Source: Saccharina japonica (lineage: Eukaryota; Sar; Phaeophyceae; Laminariales; Laminariaceae). Taken from it: a DNA stretch of 64,000 nucleotides. How positions within the stretch are numbered: the first letter of the stretch is position 1; each line of letters starts with the position of its first letter. The position numbers were made by a program, and so were the translations under genes. The stretch covers positions 137,377-201,376 of the forward strand of contig MEHQ01001264.1 of NCBI GenBank assembly GCA_008828725.1, read 5' to 3'. Shown here one piece after another: positions 23,801 to 34,990 of the stretch. Below the pieces are notes generated by a model, which saw nothing but the letters and a program-made list of their open reading frames with translations, did not search any database and had not been told where the DNA came from.

Positions 23801-25704
23801 CACCATTTGAGATTATAAAAATCCAAACCGAAATTTAAACCCCTGACTCCTACAGTAGTGTTACTTGAGGTTAACCACAAGACCGCCGGAAGGACTCGCT
23901 TAGGGCCGTGGGTCTGTTTTTCCCTGGCTGGGCGGAACAGGATTCCATGACTACTCGCCAGCATTCGCAACTCTGAACACACGGAGCACGCGCGACGGAG
24001 TCCGTTCGGGACCCGCATTTGTGCAGTGGTGGGCATGCGGGCCCCCTGCGCGCGCCACAGCCGAGGGCGCAAGAAAAGGCCCGCGGCCAGAAGAGAAAAT
24101 CCTTGTGTTTCGCCTAAAAACATTATTTTGCACACACACGTACTATATTGCACACGCGTAGAAACCAGGAGTAAAGGCGCTTGATTAGCTGGTCGCAAGT
24201 GTTCTCGATCAAATATTTGTCGTAGGGCAAACTGCTTCGCAGTAAGATCCCCAATGCTGATAAAGTCTACCCGACTGGGTTCATATTGAGAAAGGGAAAC
24301 TTGGGATCGTTAGGAAAAATATAAGTAACTTGTATAGTACGGAGGTGCCTAGCGGCAGCATGAATTATCCAAAAATGAACCCCTGTCGTGCCGATGCAAG
24401 GTCAAGTCGGCCGTTGCGTCTAGAACCACCTAGTATTTTCCGTTTAAAATATGGTATAACTGTCGCGAGGAGCTGGCGCGGCAGAATGTTTTGCAGTTTT
24501 CGTCAATTTATAGAAGCGTTGGTGGATGGTGGACGGTAGTTATTAGGCACTGCTGTATACTTCATACTGCATGAATGTTTCTTCGTAGTATGTGGTTGCC
24601 TAGTCACCAGATAGGCTCCAAGCGTTCTGGAGTGGAAGCAAACGCAGCATCGAGGAACAATAGGGAAATCGCGAAATCGCAACATAGCGCAACGACGGGT
24701 GCTGCGATAGAGGTGGCACGTTTTGGCTGTTTTTTTGTTTCTGAATGGTCGGGCTCGTTAACCCAAACACGTCGGACGTTCATTCTTGTGTTGGACTATT
24801 GTTTTATGGCATACTTAAGCCATCGCATGGTTTACCGGGTAGCATTTTTGTTTTCCTCCATAATCAGTTTTTGACTGCTGCAGGTATAGAGGTCCTCAAG
24901 TGACCACCCTCCGAACAAACATGGTGCGCCTCTACCCTAGCATGCGTCCAGCCTCACCACAGATCCGACTCAAAATAAATGAAAATGAATCAACGCAGAC
25001 AGGGTGGTGGGGTTGCTGTTTTTTTTTCAAGCCGAAGAGATCGGACGGCAGCAAGCACATGAGTTCAGCAGAGCACAGCAGGCAGCCCAGCCTGCAGGTC
25101 CTGAGCGGCATCTGCCCTGCTGCTGTACTGATGGCCCTCGCTGCGCTTGCAGTGGACAGACGTGCGATCGACAGAAGTTGTTGCTGGTCGTCTCCCTCGG
25201 CATTAACTTGTATGTGCGGGAGTTATTAGACGGCAGCAAGCACACAAGGGCAGCAATACATCTGGCAACCCACCTAGTGGTTCCTATCCTTGACACTGGG
25301 TGCACCCAGCGGCCTCGATGCTGGGTGCGTGCTGCTGGGCGACAGTTCTGCTGCCTGTTGTTGTGTGATTGTGTTACGGGTCGATACGCTAGCTACTGAG
25401 TTCTGTGTTTATAACAGCACCAAGTCTTTCGTTGTTCAGCGTACACGTTTGGCGGGAGGTTATGGTATTGTGCCGCGGGAAAACCACCAACTATTAAATA
25501 AAGTATCAATAGTATCTGACCATTTCGAAAGAGGGGTCCCTCTTGGTTAGTCGCCGTCAAGATTATAAAGCGTTTGTTTGCCTTCGGGAACGTCGAATCT
25601 GCCTTGTAACCGCGGAAGTATTTTGACCATGGCGCAATACGACATGCAGCCAAGAGGCATGTTGGCGAAAACCCTCTTTTATACTACCCTGAACCCCGTC
25701 CCCA
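23801..25704. other. gene-free stretch upstream of the EsV-1-7 gene
   Basis: No domain-bearing frame is seen. A word GCAGCAAGCACA occurs twice (near 25,051 and 25,233). The frames 24,900-25,229 and 25,004-25,399 overlap one another and a minus frame. The promoter of the following gene must lie here, but I cannot mark a TATA box or initiator with confidence. Confidence 0.4.
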
Positions 25705-27600
25705 TTGCCGGTCGCACAAATGACAGGTGGGAATACGCCGGCCCAGATATTTCCATCTTTGTCCACCTTCCTTCTGGCTGCCTTTGGCATTTGCTTCTCC
25801 AACCCCGCGGCGGAAATGATGCGTTGCCACTACCAGCAGTGCCGAATTTTTGCAAGTTATAATGTCAGATGCAGTAAAGGACCGGCGTATTGCAAGCGGC
25901 ATGCCGAGGACGGCATGGTGTACTACCACGGCATGCGTTGCTCACGTGCCTCCTGCAAGAAGCGCGCTGTCTACAATGTCGAAGGTTTCAAGAAGCCGGA
26001 GTACTGCAAGGAGCATGCTGAGGACGGCATGGTGGACGTCTGCAACAAACGGTGTGCACATGTCTCCTGCATCAGGCAGCCAAGCTTCAATGTCGAGGGT
26101 AGTAAGACGGCGGTGTACTGCAAGCAGCACGCAACGGACGGCATGGCGGACGTCCGCAGCAAGCGTTGCTCACATGACGCCTGCGCGAGAGGCCCAACGT
26201 TTAATTTCGAGGGTATCAAGATGGCCATGTATTGCAAGCAACATGCTAAGGACGGCATGGTGAACGTTCGCTCTAAGCGTTGCTCGCGCGACTCTTGCAC
26301 GAGGCGCCCGTTTTATAACATGGAGGGCAGCGAGACACCGGCGTACTGCAAGATACATGCCGAGGACGGAATGGTCGACGTCTGGAGTAAGCGTTGTTCA
26401 CAAGACTCTTGCTTGAAACGTCCGTATTTTTGTGTCGAGGGCAACAGGACATCAATGTACTGCAAGCAGCATGCCAAAGACGGCATGGCCGACGTTCGCA
26501 TCAAGCGATGCTTTCATGATTCCTGCACGTACTATTGTGTCAAGGCAAGCAGCCTGCCGACGGACGGCCAACCACAGGTTGAGGGGTACATGCCGAGATT
26601 CCGTTCTAGGCGTTGCTCGCAGGACTACTGCACGAAGCACCCGTGCTATAATATTGTGGGCAGCGCGACCCCAGCATACTGCAGGCAACATGCCTTAGAT
26701 GGCATGGTCGTCATCGGCGGACAGCGTTGCTCATATGACTCCTGCATCAAGTACCCGTACTTCAATCTCGAGGGCAGCGAGCGAGCAAGGTTCTGCAAGG
26801 AACATGCGGAAACTGGCATGGTCAACGTCCGCAGCAAGCGATGCTCGCAGGAGTCCTGCACGACGCAGCCGAGCTTTAACATCCCGGGCAGCAAGACGCC
26901 GGTGTACTGCAAGAAACACGCTCACGACAGTATGGTGGACGTCGTCCGCATTCGCTGCTTACACCACTCCTGCACGTCGCGCCCGCACTTCAGTGTCGAG
27001 AGCAGCAAGATGCTGGAGTATTGCCAAGAACACGCTGAAGACGGCATGATCCCCGTCGCCAGCAAGCGTTGCGTACGTGACTTTTGCATGAAACACCCGT
27101 ACTACAATGTCGAGGGCATTAAGACGGGGGTGTACTGCAAACAACATGCCGAGGACGGCATGGTGAACGTCATCAGCAACCGTTGCTCACGTGGCTCCTG
27201 CATGAATTACCCAAACTTTAATCTCGAGGGCAGCAAGGCGGGGATGTACTGCAAGGAACACGCTGAGGACGGCATGATTAACGTCCGTTTCAGGCGCTGC
27301 TCACATGACTCCTGCATGAAATACCCGAACTTTAATCTCCAGGACAAGAAGGTAGGGGTGTACTGCAAGAAACATGCTACGGACGGCATGGTTAACGTCC
27401 GCTACAAGCGTTCTTCACGCGAATCTTGCACTAAAGGGCCAGCAAGCGGTGCAACAACAAACGTCCAAGAAACCACGTGCGCCTGGCACAAGCGCGCTAT
27501 TTCGGACGGTTCGGTGATGAACTCCGATTCACCGTGTGAGCTGGTGCAATATCAGAAACGATCGAGATGCGCACTCGACGGCGAACCGCCTCCGAAGTAG
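25705..27600 (+). CDS. EsV-1-7 repeat protein (15 Cys/His repeats)
   Basis: A 631-residue open frame is almost wholly a tandem array of about 38-residue repeats with the EsV-1-7 signature C-X4-C-X16-C-X2-H, typically followed by AEDGMVNVRSKR. From residue 41 I count 15 repeats. Thirteen keep all four Cys/His positions. Repeat 7 (CFHDSCTYYC...) has lost the second half. Repeat 15 has Ser for the first Cys. A short tail follows. Known: the domain is named after a gene of the Ectocarpus virus EsV-1, is expanded in brown algae, and occurs in the developmental regulator IMMEDIATE UPRIGHT. The Cys/His pattern suggests a zinc-binding fold, but the biochemical role is unknown. Start: the first ATG gives a hydrophobic N-terminus (residues 14-31). 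ATG-ATG at 25,816 (Met38/39), just before repeat 1, is an equally good or better start. There is no intron, which is unusual if neighbouring genes are intron-rich. Overlapping minus frames are shadows. Confidence 0.88.
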   Translation: MPVAQMTGGNTPAQIFPSLSTFLLAAFGICFSNPAAEMMRCHYQQCRIFASYNVRCSKGPAYCKRHAEDGMVYYHGMRCSRASCKKRAVYNVEGFKKPEYCKEHAEDGMVDVCNKRCAHVSCIRQPSFNVEGSKTAVYCKQHATDGMADVRSKRCSHDACARGPTFNFEGIKMAMYCKQHAKDGMVNVRSKRCSRDSCTRRPFYNMEGSETPAYCKIHAEDGMVDVWSKRCSQDSCLKRPYFCVEGNRTSMYCKQHAKDGMADVRIKRCFHDSCTYYCVKASSLPTDGQPQVEGYMPRFRSRRCSQDYCTKHPCYNIVGSATPAYCRQHALDGMVVIGGQRCSYDSCIKYPYFNLEGSERARFCKEHAETGMVNVRSKRCSQESCTTQPSFNIPGSKTPVYCKKHAHDSMVDVVRIRCLHHSCTSRPHFSVESSKMLEYCQEHAEDGMIPVASKRCVRDFCMKHPYYNVEGIKTGVYCKQHAEDGMVNVISNRCSRGSCMNYPNFNLEGSKAGMYCKEHAEDGMINVRFRRCSHDSCMKYPNFNLQDKKVGVYCKKHATDGMVNVRYKRSSRESCTKGPASGATTNVQETTCAWHKRAISDGSVMNSDSPCELVQYQKRSRCALDGEPPPK

Positions 27601-27741
27601 CAGTGGGCACCTTTCTCGAGATTCAGTAGGTTTTAACGGGTTTTATGGAAACCCAGCAGGCTTGTGCAAGCAAACCCTTTCGTTTTTTAACCTGCGTTTG
27701 TTGTTCGGGCGGTTTAAACCAGTTATATATAGTTACTTGCA

Positions 27742-27747
27742 AATAAA
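27742..27747 (+). terminator. possible AATAAA poly(A) signal
   Basis: AATAAA lies 142 bases after the stop codon of the EsV-1-7 gene. This is a consensus match only. How strictly this organism uses the hexamer is unknown. Confidence 0.25.
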
Positions 27748-28289
27748 CACGAAAAAACCCACGGCAGACCGGTACAATCAGAACAATCGGTAGAACCGGC
27801 CACGTCTCCATTTCCTTGGATCATGACAGATATATTTGATGTTTGGTTAAGTAGGACTCCAATGGTGTCACGTACTTTTGGGTACCGCCGTTTGTTCGTG
27901 CGCGAATGTGTCATCTGGTTTAGACAGTTCGCTGCTTTTTTAGTCTGCTCAATGACATACTTCGTATATGTGCGCTGTTCGAACGGTCTGCTGTTAAATG
28001 AAAGACATGCAAGAATAGCTACGAGTACTTGTTCGGATAGGGCTGATTCGCCTGGGTGTTGCCAGCAATGGGAGCCGCTAGCTACATGTTCACTAAATGT
28101 TCGGGCAATGAACAAGGTACTTCAGGCTAGCGCCCTTCTTTTTAATTTTCTGGGGAATATGCGCTTCCCTCCGCCCCTACGGTGTGGGGGGCACACTGGA
28201 GGACGTAGTTTGTGAAGATAAATTGGCTTGAAAATAATAAGCATGCTCGGCGTCCGCACCAGTCGATATTATGTCAAGCTAAACAGAAT
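27748..28289. other. spacer between EsV-1-7 gene and array B
   Basis: Mirror-image frames of 130 codons exist on both strands (27,823-28,215 + and 27,723-28,115 -). Neither shows a recognisable domain, so neither is called. Confidence 0.4.
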
Positions 28290-30480
28290 CATATTTTAAA
28301 GCCATCGGCCACACAACACAACAAGGGGTCCCGTTGGGTTGCGACCAACGAATGATCGTAGCAAGAAGGGATCCTTCCAAATGTCAACCAACGACGATTA
28401 AAATGATCGTTGAATTCAGGTTGGCCACCGACCGTGAATTGTAACCGTTTGATTCCCATTGGCCAAGGAGTTAGAAAAGGAATCGTGAAAAGCCATCGAC
28501 CCACGATCGTTAAAAGGGATTGTTGGGTTCCGATCGGCCAATGGTCGTAAATAGTATCGATGGATACATAGATACCTACTGGCCCACGATGTCAAAAATG
28601 AATTGTTGAAGCTATCAGCCAACGATCAGATATATCATGAAATCGTTGGGTTCCGATCGGCCAACAATCATAAACGGCATATTTATCTCCGAGCGACCAA
28701 TAATGCCAGAAAGGAATATTATATTTATTAACGATCAAGAAAAAACTGCAAAAATAGACAGTCAAACAAAGCGATCGGCCAACGAATGCGTAAAGGGATT
28801 GTTGGACTCCGATAGGTAAACGATCGTAATTGTAAGATATCGCCAAACCCGATCGCCTAACAGTCGTAAAACAAATATCGTTTTATGCCATCGGCCAACG
28901 CTCGGGACAAAGGGTCGCTGGACTGCGATGAGTCAACAATCGTAGCAAAAGGGTTTGTTACAAACGATTGGCTAACGATCGTAAATAGTGATCCTTAATG
29001 TCCAATTGGCCAACGGTCGTAAGCTCGGATCGTTTGAACCGATTTGCCAACAAGTTTCAAACTACTCCGGTAACATTCCGTCGACACCTTAAATCGTACC
29101 AGGGTATATAGTTTGGGATCAATGGGACCTTTCTGCCGCGACCAGTTTGACACTCTCACCCACGACTACTACCCCCTCCGCGTTAGTTCGCCTGTGATAT
29201 CTTTGTATTCTGGTCAGGCAACTATCGTAACAAGTGATTGTTGGATTCGGATCAGCCAACGATCGTCTAGACGGATTCATAAAGCCGATCGGACAACGGT
29301 TGTTATGAAAAGCGGTCGTTGGATTATAATCGTCCAACGACCCTAACAACAATGAAAAGTGAAAACCGTTCAACGATGGTATGGATGGATCGTTCGAATC
29401 AATCGACCAACTATTGCAAAAAAACGATCTTTCAAAATCGATCGTATAACGACTAGTATACATGAAATGGCTACCCGTATATTATGACTGAGAGGGGAAC
29501 AATCAATCGTAAACAAGGACAACTGGTTTCCAATCGACCAGCATTGATAGCAAACGGCGATCGTTTAACGGTTGTCAAACTATCGTACAAAAGGATCTTG
29601 GGCTTTTGATTGACCGACGACCGTAAAACAGAAACAACTTTGGATTCCGATTGGCTAACGATGTTACAAAGGGGTCGTTGAAAACTGGTCGTAAACGATC
29701 GTAAACCGGCATCGTTGGATTCGGTCTGGCCAGCGATAGCCACAAAAAGGGATAGATACAAACGGTCGCCGAGCGATCATTTAACGGCAGCCATCTTAAA
29801 TGGGATCGTAATATTTTGATTGGCTACCGAAGTTTAAACGGGATCGTGAAATCCTATCGACGAACGATCGTTTGAATGGATGTTTGGATTCCGATCGGCA
29901 GACTATCGTTTAACAGGACCGCCGGATTCAGGTAGATAGACAATTGACCGCGAAAAGGGATCGCTGGATTCCGACAGGTCGACGACCGTGAAAACGGCAT
30001 CGGCGAAACCGATATGCCAACAAACGTAAACATGAACAGTAAAAATCGTCGACCGTATAATATGCCAACGCACTTTGAAATGGATTGTGAAATCCAATAT
30101 CCCACCGATCGTAAAATGGAAACGTTGGATTCCGATGTGCCAACAACGGTGTAAACAAGGTATCGTTAAAAGCTGTCTTTGGATTTCGATCGGCCAATAA
30201 TCGTAAAGAGCGATCGCTGTAACAGAGAGGCCAACGCTCGTCAAAATGACGGGTATAATAATAAGCGATCGGCTAATGGTCATAAACAGGCATCGACTAT
30301 TGTAGCCAACGCTCGTAAAAATGGAGATCGTTAGATTTCGATCGACCAACAACAATCATAAGCGGGTACAGTTGTAATCGATGTACCAATGGTCGTCAAA
30401 AGGGGTCGTTTGGAGCCATCGGCCAGTTGTCGTAACAACAAGAGATCTTTGGATTGCTATCGGCCAACACCGAAGAAAGG
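28290..30480. repeat. satellite array B, same ~38-bp unit as array A
   Basis: About 2.2 kb of the 38-bp GATCGTTGG...CCAACGATC...GTAAAAGG unit, in the same orientation as array A 22 kb away and about equally diverged. Clear units occur near 28,515-28,555 and 28,645-28,680. A stretch at about 29,065-29,215 does not fit the unit and looks like an insertion. The open frames inside are by-products of the repeat. Confidence 0.85.
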
Positions 30481-31933
30481 TATACCATACACCACATATT
30501 ACTTACAACGTACAGGTCACGCCACATACTGAAACAAATATCACCCGCCACCCGCCACAATGTATATCTACACATACATGTACGCACGCACGCTATATCA
30601 CACGCGTACATAAGATGTATCACACGCGTACATAAGAAGCACACCCAAACCCCACAACAACCAAACAAAAACCGGTGGGGGGCGGGACCACCACTCTACT
30701 TCCAGTTGCATTATTTACCCGACGCATGCCATATAGATCCCACAGAGCCCTTAGAAAACACCACCGCCATATGTTATGTATAGTTATGTTTGTGAATTTT
30801 TCGCACTTTTCGCAACTTTTCTCTCCGCGCGAGCGCTTTTCGGCAAAACGCTAAGTACCCCGACACGGGAGGCCCGGCCGGACACATTGGTCGAGGTTTG
30901 GGCTCGATCCGAGCTCTGTGGCTCGCGTGGCGGGCGCTCGAAGTTTTTTTTCCCGCGGGAGTGGATAAGCCGATTTCCCGGGTTTTCTGGTGTCTCTGCG
31001 TGAGGCTTTTTTTTGTACGTACGTGCCAGTAAATAATACGTAATGTCCTGTTGTTTGCCCTGATTTCACGAGCTGGTCATGCGCACACACAGGAGAGCGC
31101 AGACATATCGGTATACCACAGACAGGTAGAAACAGAACATGCAGAGAGCACAACGTTACTACTCTGCATAAGCACCAGCAGCAGGTAACACCGTGCGTGG
31201 GTGATACACCCATCTGCGCTGTGCTGCTGTGGCTAGCTGTGTTTATCGGAGCAAGCGGTCCGTAATCCACCATCTACCTTTCTGTTGTGCTGATATGTGT
31301 GACTGACCCACTCTCACTTTGGCCTGAAATGTAATGGTCGCTTTGATCAAATAGGAGTACGTACCTCAACTGTTCATACGTACATATCTTTTTTGTGTTT
31401 CTTTCCTGAAGCTCACTTCAGAAATCTACAAGACATCAGACAATATGCAGCAAACACAAACGAGGTCACAGCCCCGCCTAGAAGCACAAGCAGCAGACAT
31501 ATCCTGTGGCGGGTCCGCCGTTTACTGCTGTGGCTATTAGTGGTTGCTTCATCGGAGGCTTGCATCCGTCATCAGCAGTCACCACCACACCTCTCTTTCT
31601 CTTCTGCGCTGCTTCCTGCTGCCTGCCTGTGCTTGCATGGTGTATGTGCGGCCTGTCGTGCATCTGGCGCAAGCCGCGACAAATAATACTGCTGTACCGG
31701 TATTTGGGCAAATCATTTTTTGATGTTTAATTATTTATTTTCAGGTGCGGGGGTGCAATCTGGGCAAAACAAAAAATAAATACTGTAGATCGCATTTCCA
31801 ATTTTATTATTTCGTACCTAGAAATAGAGTTATTATTAATTATTTCGGAGTGTCGGGCACACGAATAACCCAGACCCCACATATATAAGACAAACAGCAA
31901 ACACAAACCAAGTGGATTTCTTACGTAGTAGGN
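30481..31933. other. gene-free stretch, left flank of the inverted repeat
   Basis: A two-copy 19-bp direct repeat (ATCACACGCGTACATAAGA, near 30,597 and 30,619) is visible. A GC-rich island at 30,820-31,000 contrasts with AT-rich sequence at 31,720-31,900. No gene is recognised. An undetermined base lies at 31,933, exactly at the edge of the inverted repeat. Confidence 0.4.
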
Positions 31934-33092
31934 GTGGAGAAGAAGCAGCAAGTTTCGACAAGCAGCTCTGCCGTGTGCTCCACTGCTGTACAGTCCATAC
32001 GTGCCACTGCCCCGGAGTTCAAGTTTTGAAGCCTGCTGTATACTTTAGTTTGGAGCTCACAATACAAACATCGATGACCTCGAGCCTTGCTGCTGCTGTT
32101 GTTGCTGCTACAGCACAGAACATTGTGTTGGGATAGACATGAGGCATCAGAAGGGGTGGTATCTTGCGTGCTATACTCGTCCGGCACCTACTGTAGTAAC
32201 ATGATACACGCTTACCTGTTGTTGGTCAGCAGCGAGCGGGATCGGGTGTACAAATGAGGTGTCGCTTTTCGAGAGCGCGTCAGCTCCTTAGCCCGGCGCA
32301 AAGAGCCCCCTTTGTGCCTGTCCTGCGGATCAACAAAGCAATCACGCGCGGTGCGTATTAAGTCCGTCGGTGCTTGAAAACGACGTGCAAGAAATATACC
32401 AGTCAGTATGGTTCTCGTATATGACTAATAATACTGTACAGTACACGTATAAGTACTGTATATATTTTCATGAATCATCGCGAAAACACGTACGTACCTG
32501 GTAGGTACGTGTGTGCTTACACGTGGTCCATTTGTGGCCGAAAAACCAGGTACACACTACATCGTAGTACGTACGCAAGACCAAGTAAACCCACACTCCA
32601 GGAGTCCTGCCACAATGACCAAACCTCGCATCGTACACACCTGCTGTTTGGTCCAAACAGGTCAGGTGCACCTGAATGTGTCCACTCAGTCTACTACTGT
32701 GCAAGTACTGTATGCATACATACCTGCTATACGTACGAGCTTTCAACTATGTTTGCCGAATTTTGAGCCTACGTAACAGGGGATAGACTGTTCTCCCTAT
32801 GCCCCCCCCCAATACAAACACGCCACCACCACACCACGACCCGTCACATCTTATACAGGCCGGTCGCCCCGGTGGGCTAGCAGGTAATAACCATGAAGCC
32901 TGTAAGCGTCAAGAAAGCGAGTTCGAGCCCCGCCGAGTGCATGCTCTTAGGCACTTTTTCTCGCAAAAAATATCTTGACTAGCAGAAAGCGCGAGAGCGT
33001 GAGTTAGCAAAATTCGATGAAAATCGACGAGCGTTGGGAAGGCTGAACCCTCTGCGCGATAAAAATCAAGGCAAGAACCGTAGTGGGGGAGG
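31934..33092 (+). repeat. left arm of a 1.16-kb inverted repeat
   Basis: The arm pairs with the reverse complement of 36,234-37,402 with only occasional differences and small gaps, judged by eye at well over 90% identity. The outer edge begins GTGGAGAAGAAGCAGCAAG. The inner edge ends in the SINE body at GGCAAGAACCGTAGTGGGGG. Open frames in the arms have no domain. Confidence 0.93.
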
Positions 33093-33208
33093 AGGGAGAG
33101 GATCCTACTTTGTGACCCCGGATCTGAGTTACGACTATTAATAGGGAGGGAGAGACGGAAGTGCGAAGATAATAAATGGGATGGAAAACAAACAAACAAA
33201 CAAACAAA
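32858..33208 (+). mobile_element. tRNA-headed SINE, apparently full length
   Basis: The head has RNA polymerase III promoter elements: an A-box-like GTGGGCTAGCAGG (32,872-32,884) and a B-box-like GAGTTCGAGCCCC (about 32,919-32,931), spaced as in tRNA genes. The T-arm has four of five pairs, but no acceptor stem closes, so this is not a working tRNA. A ~170-bp body follows (GATAAAAATCAAGGCAAG, TGTGACCCCGGATCTGAG). The element ends in (AAAC)n at 33,184-33,208, typical of a SINE tail. Related copies lie at 11,095-11,235, 11,475-11,665, 23,578-23,800, 36,230-36,476 and 45,715-46,010. SINEs are copied by reverse transcriptases from partner LINEs. None is visible here. Confidence 0.72.
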
Positions 33209-34509
33209 ATGTAGTGTTCGAGTCACCGGACAAATTGTAGATCACTCATAACCACTTCCAAAAGAAACAAGTATGATCTTAGGTCTTCGTGCAACTCGTG
33301 CGTACCTTCTCGCGCTCGTCATGTGAGCTGCGTGTGCGTATATACGCATGGGTACGCGTAGAGAAAAATATATCAACAGGTGTGCTATCTGGTTCTTCTG
33401 TCGAAAGTTGAATCTAAAAAGGCGCAATCGGAAAAGGAAGACATTATCTTCACAAGGAATTCAGCACCCCGCTACAAATCAAGGATCTGACATGTACTGG
33501 GAAGGCGCTAAGTGGGACCATTAATCGTCACGTGTTATCATGGCAATACGGGCTGGGCTGCGACCTTTGCTAACCTACGTACTGCAACACCTCCAGTGTA
33601 GTATATAGTATAAACTACCAGTCACAGCAGTAATAGACTTTGCTTCGTACTTGGTACCTCAATTAGTAATGACGCAGTTTAACCGGGAATATGTTAGGTA
33701 CAAAACCCGTCAGATTTTTTGACCATCGGAACCTACACACCGCGCACGCGGCGATCGAGTGCCAACACCAAGTTTGCAAATACCATTTTTTTGGCTAGTT
33801 TTTCGATTCGACAACTGAGATGTTAGTTGTTTTCACATAATAAAATAAGGGATACGAGTGTAATCGTGTCCTTCGAAGACGAAAACTAATCAATCCACAC
33901 TAACTACTAATTCAAGTCACGTATTAATTATTTGAATTCATCCTTGCTGGGGACGGTAGTCCTCACTTAATATATATATATACTAGAGAATAAGAGCCCC
34001 CCCCGCCCCCACGGCGGTAGGGCCTCAAGTGTGAGCGGCTCCTATTATAAATACTACAGTAACTCAATAGGAAGGACGCTACTTTTATTTCCGTTGTTTT
34101 AATAATTCGGGTGCTTATGAGTTATGAACGTTGAAGCTCATGCTACACATTGTCGGATGTCAAGAATACTTGGGATTATTTGGGCAAACGTATCGAAGGA
34201 TTGCTTGTTTCTGTCTCAAGGCAGGATAAGCATCATAAAGTAGCAGCTGCAAACAAGGAAATTATATGGAGAGAGGGTTGTCGCTCGATGCTTCCTCGGA
34301 AGTCAACGGGGGGGAGGTTGAAGGTGTATGGCTAATTGAACACGGAGATGGGCACCTGGTTTTCGTAGTATTCGGCGGTTGCAAATCGCCGTTTTAGGTG
34401 TGGACTTATTGGGGCCTGGGTGAATCATGTTTGCACACAGCAGCAGTAATGTTCCAGGGTTCTTTACGGTTAACCGTCCTTGCACAGTGCGATTATTTTC
34501 TCTCGAAAA
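33209..34509. other. spacer of the inverted repeat, first part
   Basis: No gene is recognised. The block near 34,112-34,156 (TGAGTTATGAACGTTGAAGC...ACATTGTCGGATG) recurs at 35,458-35,502 (GTTGAAGCTCATGC-type words, ACATTGTCGGATGGCAAAGA) and partly at 35,060-35,080, suggesting the direct-repeat ends of a small insertion. A short TA repeat lies at 33,970-33,982. Confidence 0.4.
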
Positions 34510-34990
34510 TCCTACGGTCATGTTCGGTGTGGTTTTTAGAAAGAAAACATATTGGGGTGCGGTTCGGTGCGGTTATCCGATATTGGGAATCCCACGGTGC
34601 GGTTCGGTTTTTTCATGCACCCTACGGTGCGGTTCGGTGCGGTTTTTAGAAACCAGGAATCCTACGGTGCGGTTTGGTGCGGTTTTCAGAAATCAGGAAT
34701 CTTACGGTGCGGTATTCAGAAATCGGGAATCTTACGGTGCGGTTCGGTGCTGTTTTCAGATTTTGAAAATCTTACGGTGCGGTTCGTTTTTTCCATGCAT
34801 CCTACGGTGCGGTTCGGTGCGGTTTTCAGAAATCGGTAACGCTACGGTGCGGTTCGGTGAGATTTTCAGATGTCGTGAACCCTACGGTGCGGTTTGTTTA
34901 TATTTTGTATTTTGTTCCCTGCGGTGCGGTTCGGTGCGGTTTTCCGAAATCGCAAAACGCACGGTGCGGTACGGTGCGGTTTTCAAGAGG
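34510..34990. repeat. hierarchical 10-bp/40-bp minisatellite
   Basis: About twelve units of 40 or 30 bp are built on the decamer CGGTGCGGTT used twice, followed by TTTCAGAAATCGGGAATCCTA-type spacer. The 30-bp units lack one decamer, showing how the array grew and shrank. It produces an uninterrupted repeat frame of 195 codons (34,427-35,014) rich in AVRCGF and ILRCGSVRF. The frame exists because the units are nearly multiples of stop-free DNA; translation is not supported. Confidence 0.88.

Noticed and set aside
27723..28215. 130-codon frames on both strands 3' of the EsV-1-7 gene
   Set aside because: Mirror-image open frames of equal length with no motif. The minus one looks slightly protein-like, but I could not connect it to any family.
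3437..30480. CRISPR-like array (regular repeats at 38-bp period)
   Set aside because: The whole 38-bp unit is repeated and decayed, with no conserved repeat separated by unique spacers, and the genome is eukaryotic.
32860..32935. Functional tRNA gene
   Set aside because: A/B boxes and a near-complete T-arm are present, but no 7-bp acceptor stem or clear anticodon arm forms. It continues into a SINE body and (AAAC)n tail.
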